Shown here: piece after piece, positions 32,170 through 44,467 of the stretch | Position numbering within the stretch: the first letter of the stretch is position 1 | How the letters are laid out: every line of letters starts with the position of its first letter | Origin: Plazaster borealis | Lineage: Eukaryota; Echinodermata; Asteroidea; Forcipulatida; Labidiasteridae | Length of the DNA: 64,000 nucleotides | Direction of reading: 5' to 3' | NCBI GenBank assembly: GCA_021014325.1 | Contig: CM037476.1 | Location: 17,954,827 to 18,018,826, forward strand | Translations under genes and position numbers: made by a program | Notes under the pieces: generated by a model | Databases searched by the model: none | What the model was told of the DNA's origin: nothing | The model's input: only the letters and a program-made list of their open reading frames with translations

Positions 32170-32595
32170 TGCTTATTGGTCATTTCTGATATTGCAATCA
32201 TTACAAAAACTAATTTTTTCAGTCAGTTATTGAAAAGAAAACAAAAATCTCAAATATTCCATCAATAAACAACAAAATAATTTTGCACCAATCACATCAG
32301 TTGAGCTTTATTTCAGTAAAATACTCAATTTATTACTATCCAGCCAGGCTAACAAATTTGATTAGTCCAAAACAAACTTACTGCTTGTTGGTCATTTTTG
32401 ATATTGCAATGAATGTTACAAAAACAAATTTTTTCAGTCAGTTAAAGAAAAACAAAATCTAAAATATTCCATCAATAAACAACAAAATAATTTTGCACCA
32501 ATCACATCATTTGAGCTGTATTTCAGTAAAATACTCAATTTATTACTATCCAGCTGGGCTAACAAATTTGAGTAGTCCAAAACAAACTTGACTAG
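32170..32595. repeat. Direct tandem duplication, about 210 bp x 2
   Basis: TTGGTCATTTCTGATATTGC ... CCATCAATAAACAACAAAAT ... GGCTAACAAATTTGATTAGTCC at 32176-32383 repeats at about 32388-32592 with few changes. Confidence 0.85.
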
Positions 32596-32929
32596 CATTC
32601 ACAAGCCGGGCTAATGACAAAATCAAGCCCTGCTGTAACTCATCTTTAAAAGCCATACTAACTGGCTCAGGCGTCAGGTAAAAGTCAACAGGGGAACACT
32701 GACAAGCTAAAAACAAAGTAGGAACTAATGAACATTACGGTAATAAGTCACTTTGTGTCTCTTCAACAGGAAGCTGAAGAAAGTGAATAAAGTTGAGTCA
32801 TCTCAAGACGTGGTTTATACCTACATGTCACCCAACTTAACTCCCAAAATTTATTTAGGGATAACAGCATAGCCTTGCAGGGTTTATTCCTGTAAGATAC
32901 CGATAGACAGTGCACAGGGCTCCAAATTT

Positions 32930-33060
32930 ACAATTTCATTTTCTTTTAATTTATTCTGGTTGCGAAGCCAAGGACTCTCAGAAAAGCGAAACTCAATCAC
33001 TGTACTAGCCAAGAATCCAATGGAAAGAAGACAAGGAAGGATGCTTCAGTTTTGGACCAA
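32930..33060 (-). repeat. SINE-D body fragment
   Basis: TTATTCTGGTTGCGAAGCC ... GAGAAAAGCGAAACTCAATC ... AAGACAAGGAAGGA matches 27150-27245. Confidence 0.65.
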
Positions 33061-33240
33061 AGGCCAGAGGCCAGTGTTTTTAGTGTCTGACCAGTAAACT
33101 CAAGACCGGACAAGTCTGGTGGTCCTGTGTTTTTGGAAATGAACAACAGGCCTACTACATCCTCACAGACTTTGAGTGATGAAAAAAATAATAACAATAA
33201 TTCATGATGAAGCCACACAATATATATAAACTTCCTTTCA

Positions 33241-33617
33241 TTAAAGGTATCGTAAACGTTTGGTAATTGTCAAAGACCAGTGTTCTCACTTGGTGTATCC
33301 CAACATATGCATAAAATAACAAGCCTGTGAAAATTTGGGCTCAATTGGTCATCGAAGTTGCAAGAAAATGATGAAAGAAAAAACACCCTTGTTGTACAAT
33401 TGTGTGTTTCAGATAGGAATAAAAACTTCTTGCAAGAAGTTGTTATTATTTTAGTGAGAAATTACCTCTTTCTCAAAAACTACGTTACTTCAGAGGGAGT
33501 CGTTTCCTACAATGTTTTATACTATCAACAGCTCTCCGTTGCTTGTTACCAAGTCAGTTTTTACATGTATGATAATATTTGTTTTGAGTCATTACCAAAC
33601 GTGTACGATACCTTTAA
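33241..33617. mobile_element. TTAA MITE, 'AGGTATCGTAAACG'
   Basis: TTAAAGGTATCGTAAACG to CGTGTACGATACCTTTAA, 377 bp. Confidence 0.9.
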
Positions 33618-34071
33618 TGATGTATTTTAAGATACAACCCAGATCATGTTTCCTTCATTACCAAAAAAAAATGGTTATAAATATCTGATCCCAGTCACTG
33701 CTTTTAACACTGTATTGACTTTGATTGATTGAAAGTTTCCACAGATTTCAGTGATTGGTACACCTGAGTCATGGACATACATGTAGACCTGTGTCAGTAG
33801 TACATGTAGGTCACATCCACCGATAATTCCCATTATATTCCTGAGTGAGTAGGAAATCATAGCCCAATACATGTAGCTTACAGCTTCTTAAATTTGGCAT
33901 AGAAACTTTTGGCATACATAATCAGTGATGAGCTCAAATGTAAAATAAAATTGCACAAATTTGCTCAGCACAGACAAGTTTTGGCAAGCAGAACCAAGTT
34001 ACAAGCCAAAATGACTGTTTGTCTTCTGCCCTACTAATTCGCTAAATCTTTTTTACTTAATTAAAGCCTAG

Positions 34072-34206
34072 TTCATACTTCACACGCGAATTGTGAAAAC
34101 GAAGCAAATTTCCTTATGTCACAATTGGAAAACAGTGCGTATATGATTGTTTGCATTACATAATCGCTTCGCATTCACTTTCATGTGAAGTATGAACCAG
34201 ACTCTA
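34072..34206. repeat. Foldback element 'AGTTCATACTTCA', copy 1
   Basis: GCCTAGTTCATACTTCACACG at the left is mirrored by TGTGAAGTATGAACCAG at the right, with GAAGCAAATT / AATCGCTTCGC inside. Another copy is at 63709-63845. Confidence 0.85.
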
Positions 34207-34261
34207 CACTGCTTTATAAATGTGCCCAAATGTGAAGAACAGTGGTTTTAAAAACATAGTC

Positions 34262-35180
34262 CCAAGCTGCTTAGCACAAACAAATAGCTAAGTACAACAA
34301 AATTATGGTCACCAGAATAAGGTTACCACCCAAAATACCAAGTAGGCCAACAATACAGGGCTCGAAATTAACACTAGACCGCAGGCCAGAGAACAGTGAT
34401 TTTAGCGTCGGGCCAGTACACTCACAACCAGACAAGCCCGGTGGTCTTGTGTTTTTCAATTGAATAATAATTGGCTACCTCAACGGCACTATCGTTGTGA
34501 AAAATATAGGCTATGAATCTGAAATATCTTTCAATTCTAATGAGTGTCGAAAGTATCATTTTATAAGGCAAATGAGATAGATCATCTCTTAGTGCTTGTT
34601 CAACTCATTTTGATTCTGGTCTTGTTAAATAAATTCTGGTCAAGTAAAATTTTTAAGCTACAAGCCCTGCAGTCTTGAGCCTTGATGTACTTTCTCTGAC
34701 TGGTATCCTGGAAGTGGAAGTGTCCTGGCCGAGCGGTTAAGAGCACCGAATTCAAACTCTGGTGTTTCTGATCAGCAGAGTGTGGGTTCGAATCCCCAGC
34801 CGTGACACTTGTGTCCTTAAGCAAGACACTTAACCATTGCTTCGTCCTTCGGATGGGACGTAAAGCCGTTGGTCCCATGTGTTGTGTAACGCATGTAAAA
34901 GAACCCAGTGCACTTATCGAAAAGAGAAGGGGTTCGCCCCGGTGTTCCTGGTTGTGGCTGCTGAATGCGCCATAGCACCTTGTAAAAAACATTATAAGGT
35001 GCTACATAATTGGGTCTCATAATTCATAACTTCAACAACCCATCTTTCTGTTTAAAGTATATACTACATGTAAGCGCCTTGAGTACCTTGTTTGGTAGAT
35101 ACGTGCGCTATATAAGACTTTGATATTATTATTATTATCCTGCTTAACGGATCATTGTTATACAATATTTTCTGCTTAAA
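34262..35180. repeat. P1 repeat split by a SINE-A and other insertions
   Basis: Left half at 34262-34345 (GCTGCTTAGCACAAAC, GGTTACCACCCAAAATACC), further pieces at 34696-34710 (CTGACTGGTATCCTG) and 35136-35180 (TATCCTGCTTAACGG ... TTTTCTGCTTAA). The gaps hold a CAGGGCTCGAAATT element (about 34352-34680) and a SINE-A. A MITE abuts the final TTAA. Confidence 0.65.
34711..35135 (+). repeat. tRNA-derived SINE, family A, full length with target duplication
   Basis: Head GTGTCCTGGCCGAGCGG, B-box GGTTCGAATCCCCAG, body GGATGGGACGTAAAGCCG, GTGCTACATAATTGGG, and tail TGCGCTATATAAG plus ATT repeats. Flanked by TATCCTG at 34704-34710 and 35136-35142. The best reference copy of this SINE in the window. 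Confidence 0.9.
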
Positions 35181-35400
35181 GGCAGGGTCATACAGCGTAC
35201 TTTGGTAAGTACCCCCAAAAATTTAATGACCACAAAAACTTACTTGGTGTAAAGCATTGCAGCTGTTGATAGTAAAAACTTTTTTGAGAAAGGATTTCCT
35301 TCAAAGAATGGTCTGGATAATTTTTCACCCAAAAACATTTCAATCTGAGAAACAAACATGCATGAGTCGATTCTCAGATTTCTGAGGGTTGGTGTCCATT
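35176..35400. mobile_element. TTAA MITE, 'GGCAGGGTCATACAGCG', right end lost
   Basis: TTAAAGGCAGGGTCATAC, ACTTACTTGGTGTAAAGCA, CAGCTGTTGATAGTAAAAAC and TTTTTCACCCAAAAAC in family order, then it diverges. It starts at a P1 TTAA. Confidence 0.7.
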
Positions 35401-35737
35401 CGGGAATGCTGCGGCCAGAGATGCGGTTGGTATCCGCTGTCACCTTGCTAAACATGGATGGATTCGACGTTCGTGTGAAAATACAGTGACAGTTTTTTGC
35501 ATTTTTTTTCTTCTTTTCAATTCAACATCTTTGTCTCAAAAGAATGATGTTCAAATGTTGAGTTTGAGTCTCACAAATATCTTTCAATCCTGCTGAGTAT
35601 CACCCATAAGACAGAAGAGGTAAATCTTCTCTTAGTGTTTGTTCCAATAAAACAGTTTAGATGATAAAACTGTGTTCTCATTTTGATTCTATAGTCTCTT
35701 CTCATTTTGATTCTGGTCTTGAGCTACAAGTCCTGCA

Positions 35738-35890
35738 GCCGATTTCATGAAACGCTAGGATTAATTCTATTTCGAGTTAAGACGAGTAACTCGTCCTAAC
35801 TTAGGATTAATCTTAAGGTTTACATGTTACAGTGCAAGGCTGGGACTCGTCCTAAGCCTTAAGATTAATCCTTTGGTGAAATTGACGGCC
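35738..35890. repeat. Foldback element 'GCCGATTTCA'
   Basis: GCCGATTTCATGAAACGC at the left, GGTGAAATTGACGGC at the right, with GGATTAATC / GATTAATCC and ACTCGTCCTAA inside. A fragment of the family is at 54.49-54.54 kb (GGCCGATTTCACAAAAC). Confidence 0.8.
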
Positions 35891-35959
35891 GCGGTCTTGT
35901 GGATTTTCCCCCCAAATTCGAGCCCTGCTATCACAGTGCCTTTAGTATTATTTTATTGC

Positions 35960-36960
35960 GTAGAATCTTTTCTGCTGGGCAGTAGGGTGCATCAATTACA
36001 GATGACCCTTAGATGCGCATGACACACATGCCATCCTTTCTCAATGATCTGAGCTTGCTGTTAGACAAACCATGGAATAACCATCTGTTCATCACTTCAG
36101 CCGACTGCCAAGCATTTTAATCAAACAGAATCAGGCATCTGTTTTTGTTGATGCCTTTGATTAATGTCAGGTGGAGAGTATAAATAAACCATCTTCTTGC
36201 TTTGAGAGACTTGTGGCTTGTGTATGGACTTTTGCCTGGTCATCTGCGTCATGAACTTGTAAATGTTACAATACTGTACACTGATTTCCATGTAGAAAAT
36301 ACATACGTATACAGTACAGTGTATATGAAGAAGTCACAGATTAAAAATTTGTTTTGTTTGTTTGTTTGTTTGTTTGTCTTTTTAGTCTTCCCAATCTCTG
36401 TTTTGCAGCTTTGATTTAAATTCAGAATACACAGAATGGCTACACATTGATGAAGGCCTAAATAATTTGGCAGTGGATATTTTACCCGCGAGGGTAAAAT
36501 AATCCGAAACACTATTTTGCTGCACAGTAATCTTACTGACTACAGTTTTTATTTAAATACTATTTTATCTCTAGAGAAAAATCCAGGGGTGTACATGTAC
36601 AACAGATAAATTTACTCATGCATCAGTTGGGACTAACTGAGCATTGGCAACAGAACAAGGACAAAGTTTGTATGCAGCAAAATGGTTTGGTACCTCACCA
36701 GTCCACTTAGGATGACCATAGTCAGCCTTTAAGTGGCTGTACCCCCCCCCCCAAAGGCCTTCTATTCTAAAGCAATCTGTGCTAAATGGAGAACACAGAC
36801 CCACTACATGTAGATCCAAACATTGTTGAAGATCCTTCTAAGAAGTTATGCATCAGGAATAACTATCAAATAAGAAAGTCCACTCCAGAAAGAGAGTTCC
36901 GAGGCCATTTCTTCATGGACAGAGTTTAACTGTCCTCAATAATTCTTGCTTGGTTCTTGC
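35960..36960. other. No supported gene; simple repeats
   Basis: GTTT repeats at about 36350-36378. A minus frame at 36616-36819 (HLKADYGHPKWTGEVP) is followed by no clear motif. Nothing else nameable. Confidence 0.4.
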
Positions 36961-36977
36961 TCCCAGCTGATGCATGA

Positions 36978-37346
36978 CAGGGCTCAAAGTTTACACTGGA
37001 CCGCAGGCCCGAGGCCAGTGATTATAGCATTGGGCCAGTAAACTCATGACTGGACAAGTCCGGCAGTCTTGTGTTTTTGTTCAAATGTTGACTTTCAATC
37101 TGATTAATCTCTTTCAGTTCTGTTGAGTAATGAAGAATTCTTACCCATAACACAAATGATATAAATCTTCTCTTTGTATGTGCTAGTTCAAAAAAACAGT
37201 TCAAATGTTAAACTGTTTAGGATTTTTTTTTCTAATTTCAATTCTGGTATTATAAAAAATACAAACAAATTCTGGTTAAGTAAACATTTTCAGTTACAAG
37301 CCCTACGGTCTTGTGAATTTCCCCCCCCCCCAAGTTCGAGCCCTAC
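36978..37346. repeat. Repeat 'CAGGGCTCRAA', TIR-like
   Basis: Starts CAGGGCTCAAAGTTTACAC ... GGACCGCAGGCCCGAGGCC and ends CCAAGTTCGAGCCCTA. The short ends are inverted (AGGGCTCGAA / TTCGAGCCCT in the better copies). Related copies are at 34.35, 33.06, 35.88-35.94 and 44.0 kb. Confidence 0.6.
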
Positions 37347-37649
37347 ATGTACTTTTAAATTAATTTCTGAACACGAGAGCAAATGAGGAATGAATTCTGT
37401 TAAAATAATCTGACCATACAACTATGCAGACTTTGTATCCTATTTTCTTTCCCTCCATACCGAGATCTTGAAATGTTAGAAGAATTGTTACTGGGCCTGG
37501 TACTGTATTTCATCATGGAAAGAGCATGCCATTTTCGTTTTGCTGAAGGCATTTATGTCTATCCATTGGGGTGTCGGTCTCAGTCTCAATTCTTCAGGTC
37601 TTGGTCTTAGTCTCGACTACCTCCTTGGTATCAGTCTCATGGAGATCCA

Positions 37650-37735
37650 GGTCTCGTTCATCATTTATGCTTAGCAGAAAGTTGTTAAGCAATACTTTCT
37701 GCTTAAAGCAGCTGTATGAAATTGGTCCCTGGAGG
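37650..37735. repeat. P1 right half
   Basis: GCTTAGCAGAAAGTTGTTAAGC, TTTCTGCTTAAAGCAGC, TATGAAATTGGTCCC. Confidence 0.7.
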
Positions 37736-38918
37736 TTTGGGACTGAGACCGAGACTTCAAAATACATAGTACAAGTATCGGTTTATGGTTTTTAAGAATG
37801 CATACAGTACTGCACCATCTCAAAAACCGATGTCCTGCCAAAAGTAAAAGTACATGTATAATACAGCTCTAGATCTTTTGTTTACAAAACAGTGTACATA
37901 TTTGCGGACAATCATTGTTCAAATTCAAGCCATTGTTGGTGTCCATTATTCTGACACAACTGATCCCAGAGCTCATGCCCTACCCCAAGGACAGAGGGAT
38001 TTTGAATCAATGAAGTGAAAAATTTGGCAACACCTCAGGAGATGAGACAATCTTTCAGTTCTTCTATCACATGTACTGTATATCAGGGACAAGGTTTTTA
38101 AAAGTGGTAAGCACAAACGTGGTTTGCTTAGCACAGACAACAACTGCTTAGCAGGATTGGTAGGGTTTTTTTAAATTTAAATTTGAAAGCTCACAGATTA
38201 TAAAATTCATGCCAATACCATTCAATCTTCCAGCGAATACCTGTCAAGAAAATAGCATTTGAGGATGCTTATTTCAATTGCCAAAAGGCCTAACAACTTT
38301 TTTTTTTTTTTGTGATCCCACAGACCCACCACTCAAAAACCTGCAGACAGTGAATTCTTTTATCAATGACTTGAAAAGATAAAATATCCTTTCCCTGGAC
38401 CGACTGCATGTTCCACTACTGCGTTTGTATACCTCCATAATTCAAGACTTAACTTAAAAAAATTATCAACGGTCATGGTTGTGTATTCTCAATTCATTTC
38501 CAAATGTGTGGTATACACATAACTCTAGGAGTCAGCATTTGTCTCGTCCTAATTAAAGCAACATGTTGGAAAACAGTTACAGGTAGATCAAACTTCATTT
38601 CTTGGTGTGCATATTGCAAAAAAAAAGTCAAAAAATGATATTTGTTTCCTACCTACCAACCCTCTAGGTTACTAGACACAATCATTGTATTGTTATTGGA
38701 TGCAAAATGGCTTTGTCTGGATCCTCATTGTATCTTTATTTTTTAATATACATGTAAAGGTTCACTTTTTGCCTAAAACACCTGTAAAACAGCTCTATGA
38801 AATAGGCTTGATTAAAAAAATAGCAGCAGAAAATCAACAGGGAAATAACAGGGAATTTTTCACACTTTGCATAATATTTTGGGCTAACCTATAATAACAA
38901 TGCTTGGAAAGACGAACA

Positions 38919-39289
38919 TTAAAGGTATCGTACACGTTTGGTAATGACTCAAAACAAATATTACCATAAAAACTTACTTGGTAACAAGCAAGGAGAGCTG
39001 TTGATAGTATAAAACATTGTAGGAAACGACTCCCTCTGAAGTAACATAGTTTTTGAGAAAGAGGTAATTTCTCACTAAAATAATAAAAAGTTCTTGCAAG
39101 AAGTTTTTATTCCTATCTGAAAGCACACAAATTTGTACAACAAGGGTGTTTTTTCTTTCATCATTTTCTTGCAACTCCGATGACCAATTGAGCCAAATTT
39201 TCACAGGCTTGTTATTTTATGCATATGTTGGGATACACCAAGTGAGAACACTGGTCTTTGACAATTTCCAAACGTGTTCAGTGCCTTAA
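38919..39289. mobile_element. TTAA MITE, 'AGGTATCGTACACG'
   Basis: TTAAAGGTATCGTACACG to AACGTGTTCAGTGCCTTAA, 371 bp. Confidence 0.9.
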
Positions 39290-39310
39290 AATCAATTTGC
39301 GAACGAAAAG

Positions 39311-39535
39311 AATGTTCAGCGTTTTCCCCGGACACTGGTCCACTGGCCAAATGCTAGTTAAAACTCCCGAGGACCAGTCAAAATTCACTCCAAGTGGTCC
39401 GGCTGGCTAGTTTAAGATTGTTAAGTCATTCCTATTTTGAAATATGGATCAGCGAAAAAGCTTTAGGACTAGTGAACTGAAATGACAAGCTAACTGGTCC
39501 TGCTGGCTAGATACTGAAAAATTACAGGAAAGCTA
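39311..39535. repeat. Family F, uninterrupted copy
   Basis: AGCGTTTTCCCCGGACACTGG ... CACTCCAAGTGGTCCGGCTGG ... CTAACTGGTCCTGCTGG. This serves as the empty-site reference for the insertion at 29063-29391. Confidence 0.8.
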
Positions 39536-39822
39536 ACTCTAACCAGTGCAATTATGCCATAAATCTACAATACGATACGTGATATGTTTGTGTTCATATT
39601 ATTCTTGAGATTTTCATAGTTATGGGATAGTTTTTTCAGTATCGTACATGATGTACTGTCAAAAGAAGCTCTACACAATCAATCAGAATCAGAAAAGATA
39701 ATGAAACTACAGGCATGTAGAACACACACGTTATGTACCTACAATGTGTAGACTTCTTTCAGTTTTACTGGTAGTGAAAGAAAGGAAAAGAGAATTGCTA
39801 CATGTACATTGTACCTGGCAAG

Positions 39823-39935
39823 CTCGGTCATGATGTAGTGGTCAAGACATCTGCTCTAGAATGGCAAATGTCTCTGGTTCGATTCCCACCCGAGTAATAT
39901 GCTTAGACGGCTATTTTTCACAGGACTCGATAGTA
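39823..39935 (+). repeat. tRNA-derived SINE, family C
   Basis: GATGTAGTGGTCAAGACATC (A-box side), GGTTCGATTCCCACCCGAG (B-box), then TAATATGCTTAGACGGC. It is the intact counterpart of the split copy at 12.9-13.5 kb. Confidence 0.65.
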
Positions 39936-41060
39936 TACAGCAAAGGGTGATAGAGCACCGAAGGCGCAAGATAGGAAACTCGGGCTGAAATGTGAAATAC
40001 GCCATTTCAGCAAGCAACTCTTTTGATGCAACAACAGATCCCAGTGCAGACAATTGATCAAATTTTTGACCGCATGAGGGCGCTTTATTCAGGGAATGTC
40101 TTGCATCACAATTACAGTTTCATCTCATTTTAATTGCCTGTATGTAGTTTTCTTGCATCAATGACGAAAAACATAAACATAATAATTTTCTTTAAAAAAC
40201 AACGTTTGTTTACTCGTTTTTCATCACGTAAAAATTGATCCACATGCGCCCTCACGCATTCAAAAATACGGCGAATTGCTATCAATGATGATCAGAAGCA
40301 TTTGCTTGCAGAAATAGCGCCCATGCGTAATTCACGTTCCAACACTAGATAAAGGTTCCAGTTCCCCATCTTGCGCCTTCAGCACTCTATAAGATTGAGT
40401 TTATTTATTTCAGCGATAAATTGATCACATGGACACATTAATTGTTTACTCATTTTTTTGCAAATAGCATCCCCCTTAAAAAAACGGGTCACAATAACAC
40501 CCTCAAGAGTCCTCTTTCCCATTCTGAATACCTTGTTTTTTTTGTGTTTTTTTACAACTATTTTTCTGAAGGGATTTCAATATTGGGCATCTGTGTACAT
40601 GTACATGGGTAAACAGACATTTGTGTATGGGTAAAACACTTTTTAACATTCTTTAACCCTGATGCCAATTTAACATATTAAAAATGTTATCTATTGAAAA
40701 GAGAATGCCTGTCATATTTGACTTAAGACAGACAGTCTGTCTGTCGGACCAGGTTTTAACTGTATTAATATCCTGCACGCAACACTAGTCACTTCCCTAA
40801 CATTAGTACTAGTGTCTCATATGGTTTTATAATCAAGCTCGCCAACTACATTGGGTCAATGCCACAATTATCATCCAAGGGTTTTAACCCTAAAAATATT
40901 GTCAATTTTTTTACATTCAGAGATTCTTCTGTTTGGACTGAGTCCCTGTTCTGTTTGTCTGACTTTTGAAGGGTTGTTTACTTCAAAAACTTAAGCTCTA
41001 AGCATCAAAATTATGTGAAATTTTTCTTGTCATTTTATTTTATTTGTTAGTATTGTGACA
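39936..41060. other. Spacer with no supported gene
   Basis: ATTTTTGACCGCATGAGGGCGC and GCATCACAATTACAGTTT near 40.06-40.13 kb recur at 6.87-6.95 kb, and an inverted counterpart (GCGCCCTCACGCATTCAAAAA) is at 40.25 kb, so 40.06-40.27 kb may be another TIR element. Confidence 0.45.
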
Positions 41061-41110
41061 TTGTCCTCTTTCTGTTTTTTATCGGAATAAACTCAAATAA
41101 AAAAAAAACC
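41061..41110 (+). mobile_element. Retroelement-like poly(A) end
   Basis: TCGGAATAAACTCAAATAAAAAAAAAACCC: an AATAAA signal followed by an A run, as at the 3' end of a retroposed transcript. No coding remnant seen. Confidence 0.35.
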
Positions 41111-41819
41111 CTAATTATGAAACAGAACATTGTAATGTTATTTTTCTACATTTCAGGCATAAGAATGCTTCTCAGAGGCAACGGCCAGACTGGCCATGCC
41201 CCTGGTCATTACTTTGGTGCCCCTTGAAATGTTCCTGTAGAAATTTGAAATTTACTTAAATAGAGGTGCACTTTAGATACTAAGGAAAAATGCCTTGCTC
41301 TGAACACAAATGAAGTATCAGGCTTGAAATTTTAATGGATTGAATGGTTTCCCTTTTTGTGAATGCTTTGGCTTTACACCATAAACCATACATCCACAAT
41401 CGAAAATGCTCAACAAAAATGCAGAACTTGCTGGTTAAAAAAAAAAGTCTGTCTGTCATAAATGACACTGACTCCTGGCACCAAAGTATCAAACTTGGTG
41501 GAGCTTGTTAATAATGATTTTAGGAGATGAGGCAACCATAATACATGTACAACACCTTGAAAGGGATACAAGATATTTTTAACAGAACCTGTATAAAAAA
41601 CATTTTGCTGCCGAATTTGTTTGAAAATTATTTCCATGGCGTGCATTTTTAAAACTCAGATTATGCATATTATGATTTATTTGTGTGACCTCCACATGTA
41701 TGTTTTTTTTGTTTAAATGTTCTGTTCCTGTTCTTGTTTTTTTTGTATGCCTTTGTAGGTTTTTATTGTCTGGATTGCCTTTAGAATTTAGATAGTGAGA
41801 ATTTTTGGTTTGTCCGCAA

Positions 41820-42290
41820 GCTTGTTCTCTGTAGTGCAGTGTTCTCCAACCTATAGAAAAGATGTGGCGCACCGCCACGCTTTCTGCGGCGCGCGTCACG
41901 CTTTTATAATAATTTTTTTTTTTTGGAGCACACTAGTAACGTGGAATTACAAGGTAAGAAAAAGAAATGCGGTCGGGCTAGAGGACACATACGTTTCCTC
42001 TAGTGGGTGCCTAAGATAAATTGGTACCAATAAATTAAATTAAATTGGTGTTTAGAAAACCAGTATTTTACTTTGTGTTCTTAAAAACTGTAAAAATATT
42101 TCCTCAAAAAAGTCTGAGGAAAGTGGCCAGGATTCACCTTAGAATGCACCACAGAGCATCTAGGATCAAAAATTTTCTTGTGGCCCTTGAGCGGGCCCCG
42201 GACCCCACGCCGTAGGGGCTTCGCGCTTCGCGCTCGCATTGTACGTAACCCATTCGCAGTTTTCACCACACCAAGCGCCAACCTTTAATT
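41820..42290. repeat. Possible repeat flank; no gene
   Basis: GTGGCGCACCGCCACGC and CTTTCTGCGGCGCGCGTCACGC near 41860-41910 are locally GC-rich palindromes. GGCTTCGCGCTTCGCGCTCGC lies at 42.2 kb. Unidentified. Confidence 0.35.
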
Positions 42291-42329
42291 TTCAAAGTTG
42301 GAGAAAACTGTAGTCCTATTATTAGTTCT

Positions 42330-42385
42330 TTGTACATGCACTGTATGTGTGCTGTCTGTAAATAAATAAATAAATAAATAAAAAC
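42330..42385 (+). mobile_element. LINE-like tail with AAAT repeats
   Basis: TTCTTTGTACATGCACTG ... GTCTGTAAATAAATAAATAAATA: a short 3' end followed by five or six AAAT units. Confidence 0.45.
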
Positions 42386-42700
42386 GAAAAACATTTATTT
42401 CAAGATTAACAGTAACTAATGTTGATAAACAAATGAAACCTTCATACATAGTTTACCTACATACATACATCAGTACAGAACCATGACCCAGTGTACTGAA
42501 AACCCTAGTTCCACAGTGTGTTCAAAATCAATAATGTGTGTATTGCACAATGCACACAATCATTTATTGATTGAGTTGTAAATTAAGTCTAGGTTGACTG
42601 GTCGGTAGGCCTAGATAGCTTCCCATCTGTTGCCGACCTCTTCTCCACTGAACTAAAAATGTTGTATTTACATTAAACCTCTGCAGCCAAATGAGTGGTT

Positions 42701-43102
42701 TTAAAGGCACTGGACACGTTTGGTAATTACTCAAAATATATATTATAGCATAAAAACTTACCTGGTAAAGAGCAACAGAAAGCTGTTGATAGTATAAAAC
42801 ATTGTGAGAAACGACTCCCTCTGAAGAACATAATGTAGTTTTTGAGAAAGAGGTAATTTCTCACTAAAATAGTTGAATCTGAGAAAGACTTTAACAGGCC
42901 TGAAGCCTTTTTCAGGCATCTGAAAGCACACACATTAATTTGTGCAACAAGGGTGTGTTTTCTTTCATTATTTTCTTGCATGACCAATTGAGCCTAAATT
43001 TTTACAGGTTTGTTATTTTATGCATACTATACATGTATGTTGGGATACACCAAGTGAGAATACTGGTCTTTGACAATTACCAAACGTGTCCAGTGCCTTT
43101 AA
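42701..43102. mobile_element. TTAA MITE, 'AGGCACTGGACACG'
   Basis: TTAAAGGCACTGGACACG to CGTGTCCAGTGCCTTTAA, 402 bp, TIRs essentially perfect. Confidence 0.9.
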
Positions 43103-43394
43103 AGATCTGTAACATACATGAGTACTGTATTGGGTTGAAGGTGAGGATCAGCCTGGTAGCATTCATGTTCAGTCAATATTTATATGATGTCCTGTTTAAA
43201 TCTGGGTTGAGGTTAGGGTCAGGTTAGGGTTTTAAATCTTTGGTTGCTTCAGCGACAGCTTTGTCATGTTCACGGTGGGTATAGTGGCAATGAGGAATGC
43301 TGATTCTAATTTTACCAAGAAAGGGTCAGACTATGTAGCATTGGTTTCGCTACACTCATACACACATGTAGTAAAGCCGAAAATATTATTTTTC

Positions 43395-43545
43395 AATTTC
43401 TGCTGGAAAAATGAGTAGAATACCAATCACAAATGGTACAAGTGACATGCTGTTTTGGCTGGTAACCTAAATCTGATAAGCATAAATGCTTTTGTGCTTA
43501 GCTACTTTTTCTGCTTTTAAACGGCTCTATGAAATTGGGCCCTGC
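43395..43545. repeat. P1 repeat, partial
   Basis: GTAGAATACCAATCACAAATGG, TGTTTTGGCTGGTAACC, GTGCTTAGCTACTTTTTCTGC, GGCTCTATGAAATTGGGCC. Confidence 0.7.
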
Positions 43546-44024
43546 ATTGGAATGGGGGGGGGATACAGTAGGTTTATTGTACCAGGGAGGGATTAAAACA
43601 CTACTAAGTTCCTTTTTCTTTTTTCATCTAAGGGTTTAAAGGTAGAGTTGCTAAATTATAGCCGGAACAATTTTATTATTAAGTCACTTTCATCGTTAAC
43701 ATTGGATACAGTAAATTTATACTTTTTACATTATTATCAAGCACTTAATAAACAATAAACATCCAACCCAGAGAGGTGTTTATGCTGGGCGCGTTTTGTA
43801 CACCCGGTAATTGCATTTAGGCAGTTCTTGGACACTTTGTTAGAAGTATTAACAAGTTCATAATTTATAGGCCATTTGGATGGCCAATAAATTGTACTCA
43901 TTCACTACGAGTAATCAGCATCGCCAGTGATGATAAATCAACACCCTTAAGTCTGAATGATCATGGCGCTAAAATCTCTGATTCAGTCAGGGCATAAAAG
44001 TTAGGGCTCGAATTTGAGATAAAA

Positions 44025-44467
44025 TTTGAGATTAAACCACTAGCTTCGGGCCTGTGGTCCAGTGCAAAATTCAAGCTCTGACTAATAGTGATGACTTAAA
44101 GTTCAAAATAAACTACAACAAATTTTGAAAACATCAACCGGTACAATGTCATAAGCTATGTATAAGAAGGATGTAAAAAAGGTTTTACTGGTAAACATGG
44201 TAAAAGGGCAAAGGCATTTAATTAGCAAAATTGTGCTCCAAAAATTTGAGATAAAACCACTAGCTTCGGGCCTGTGGTCCAGTGCAAAATTCGAGCTCTG
44301 ACTAATAGTGATGACTTAAAGTTCAAAATAAACTACAACAAATTTTGAAAACATCAACCGGTACAATGTCATAAGCTACATGTATGTATAAGAAGGATGT
44401 AAAAAAGGTTTTACTGGTAAACATGGTAAAAGGGCAAAGGCATTTAATTAGCAAAATTGTGCTCCAA
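44025..44467. repeat. Tandem duplication, about 220 bp x 2
   Basis: Units at 44025-44244 and 44245-44467 (CACTAGCTTCGGGCCTGTGG ... GGCATTTAATTAGCAAAATTG) differ by a few bases and one 4-6-bp insertion (CATGTATG region). Very recent. Confidence 0.9.
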
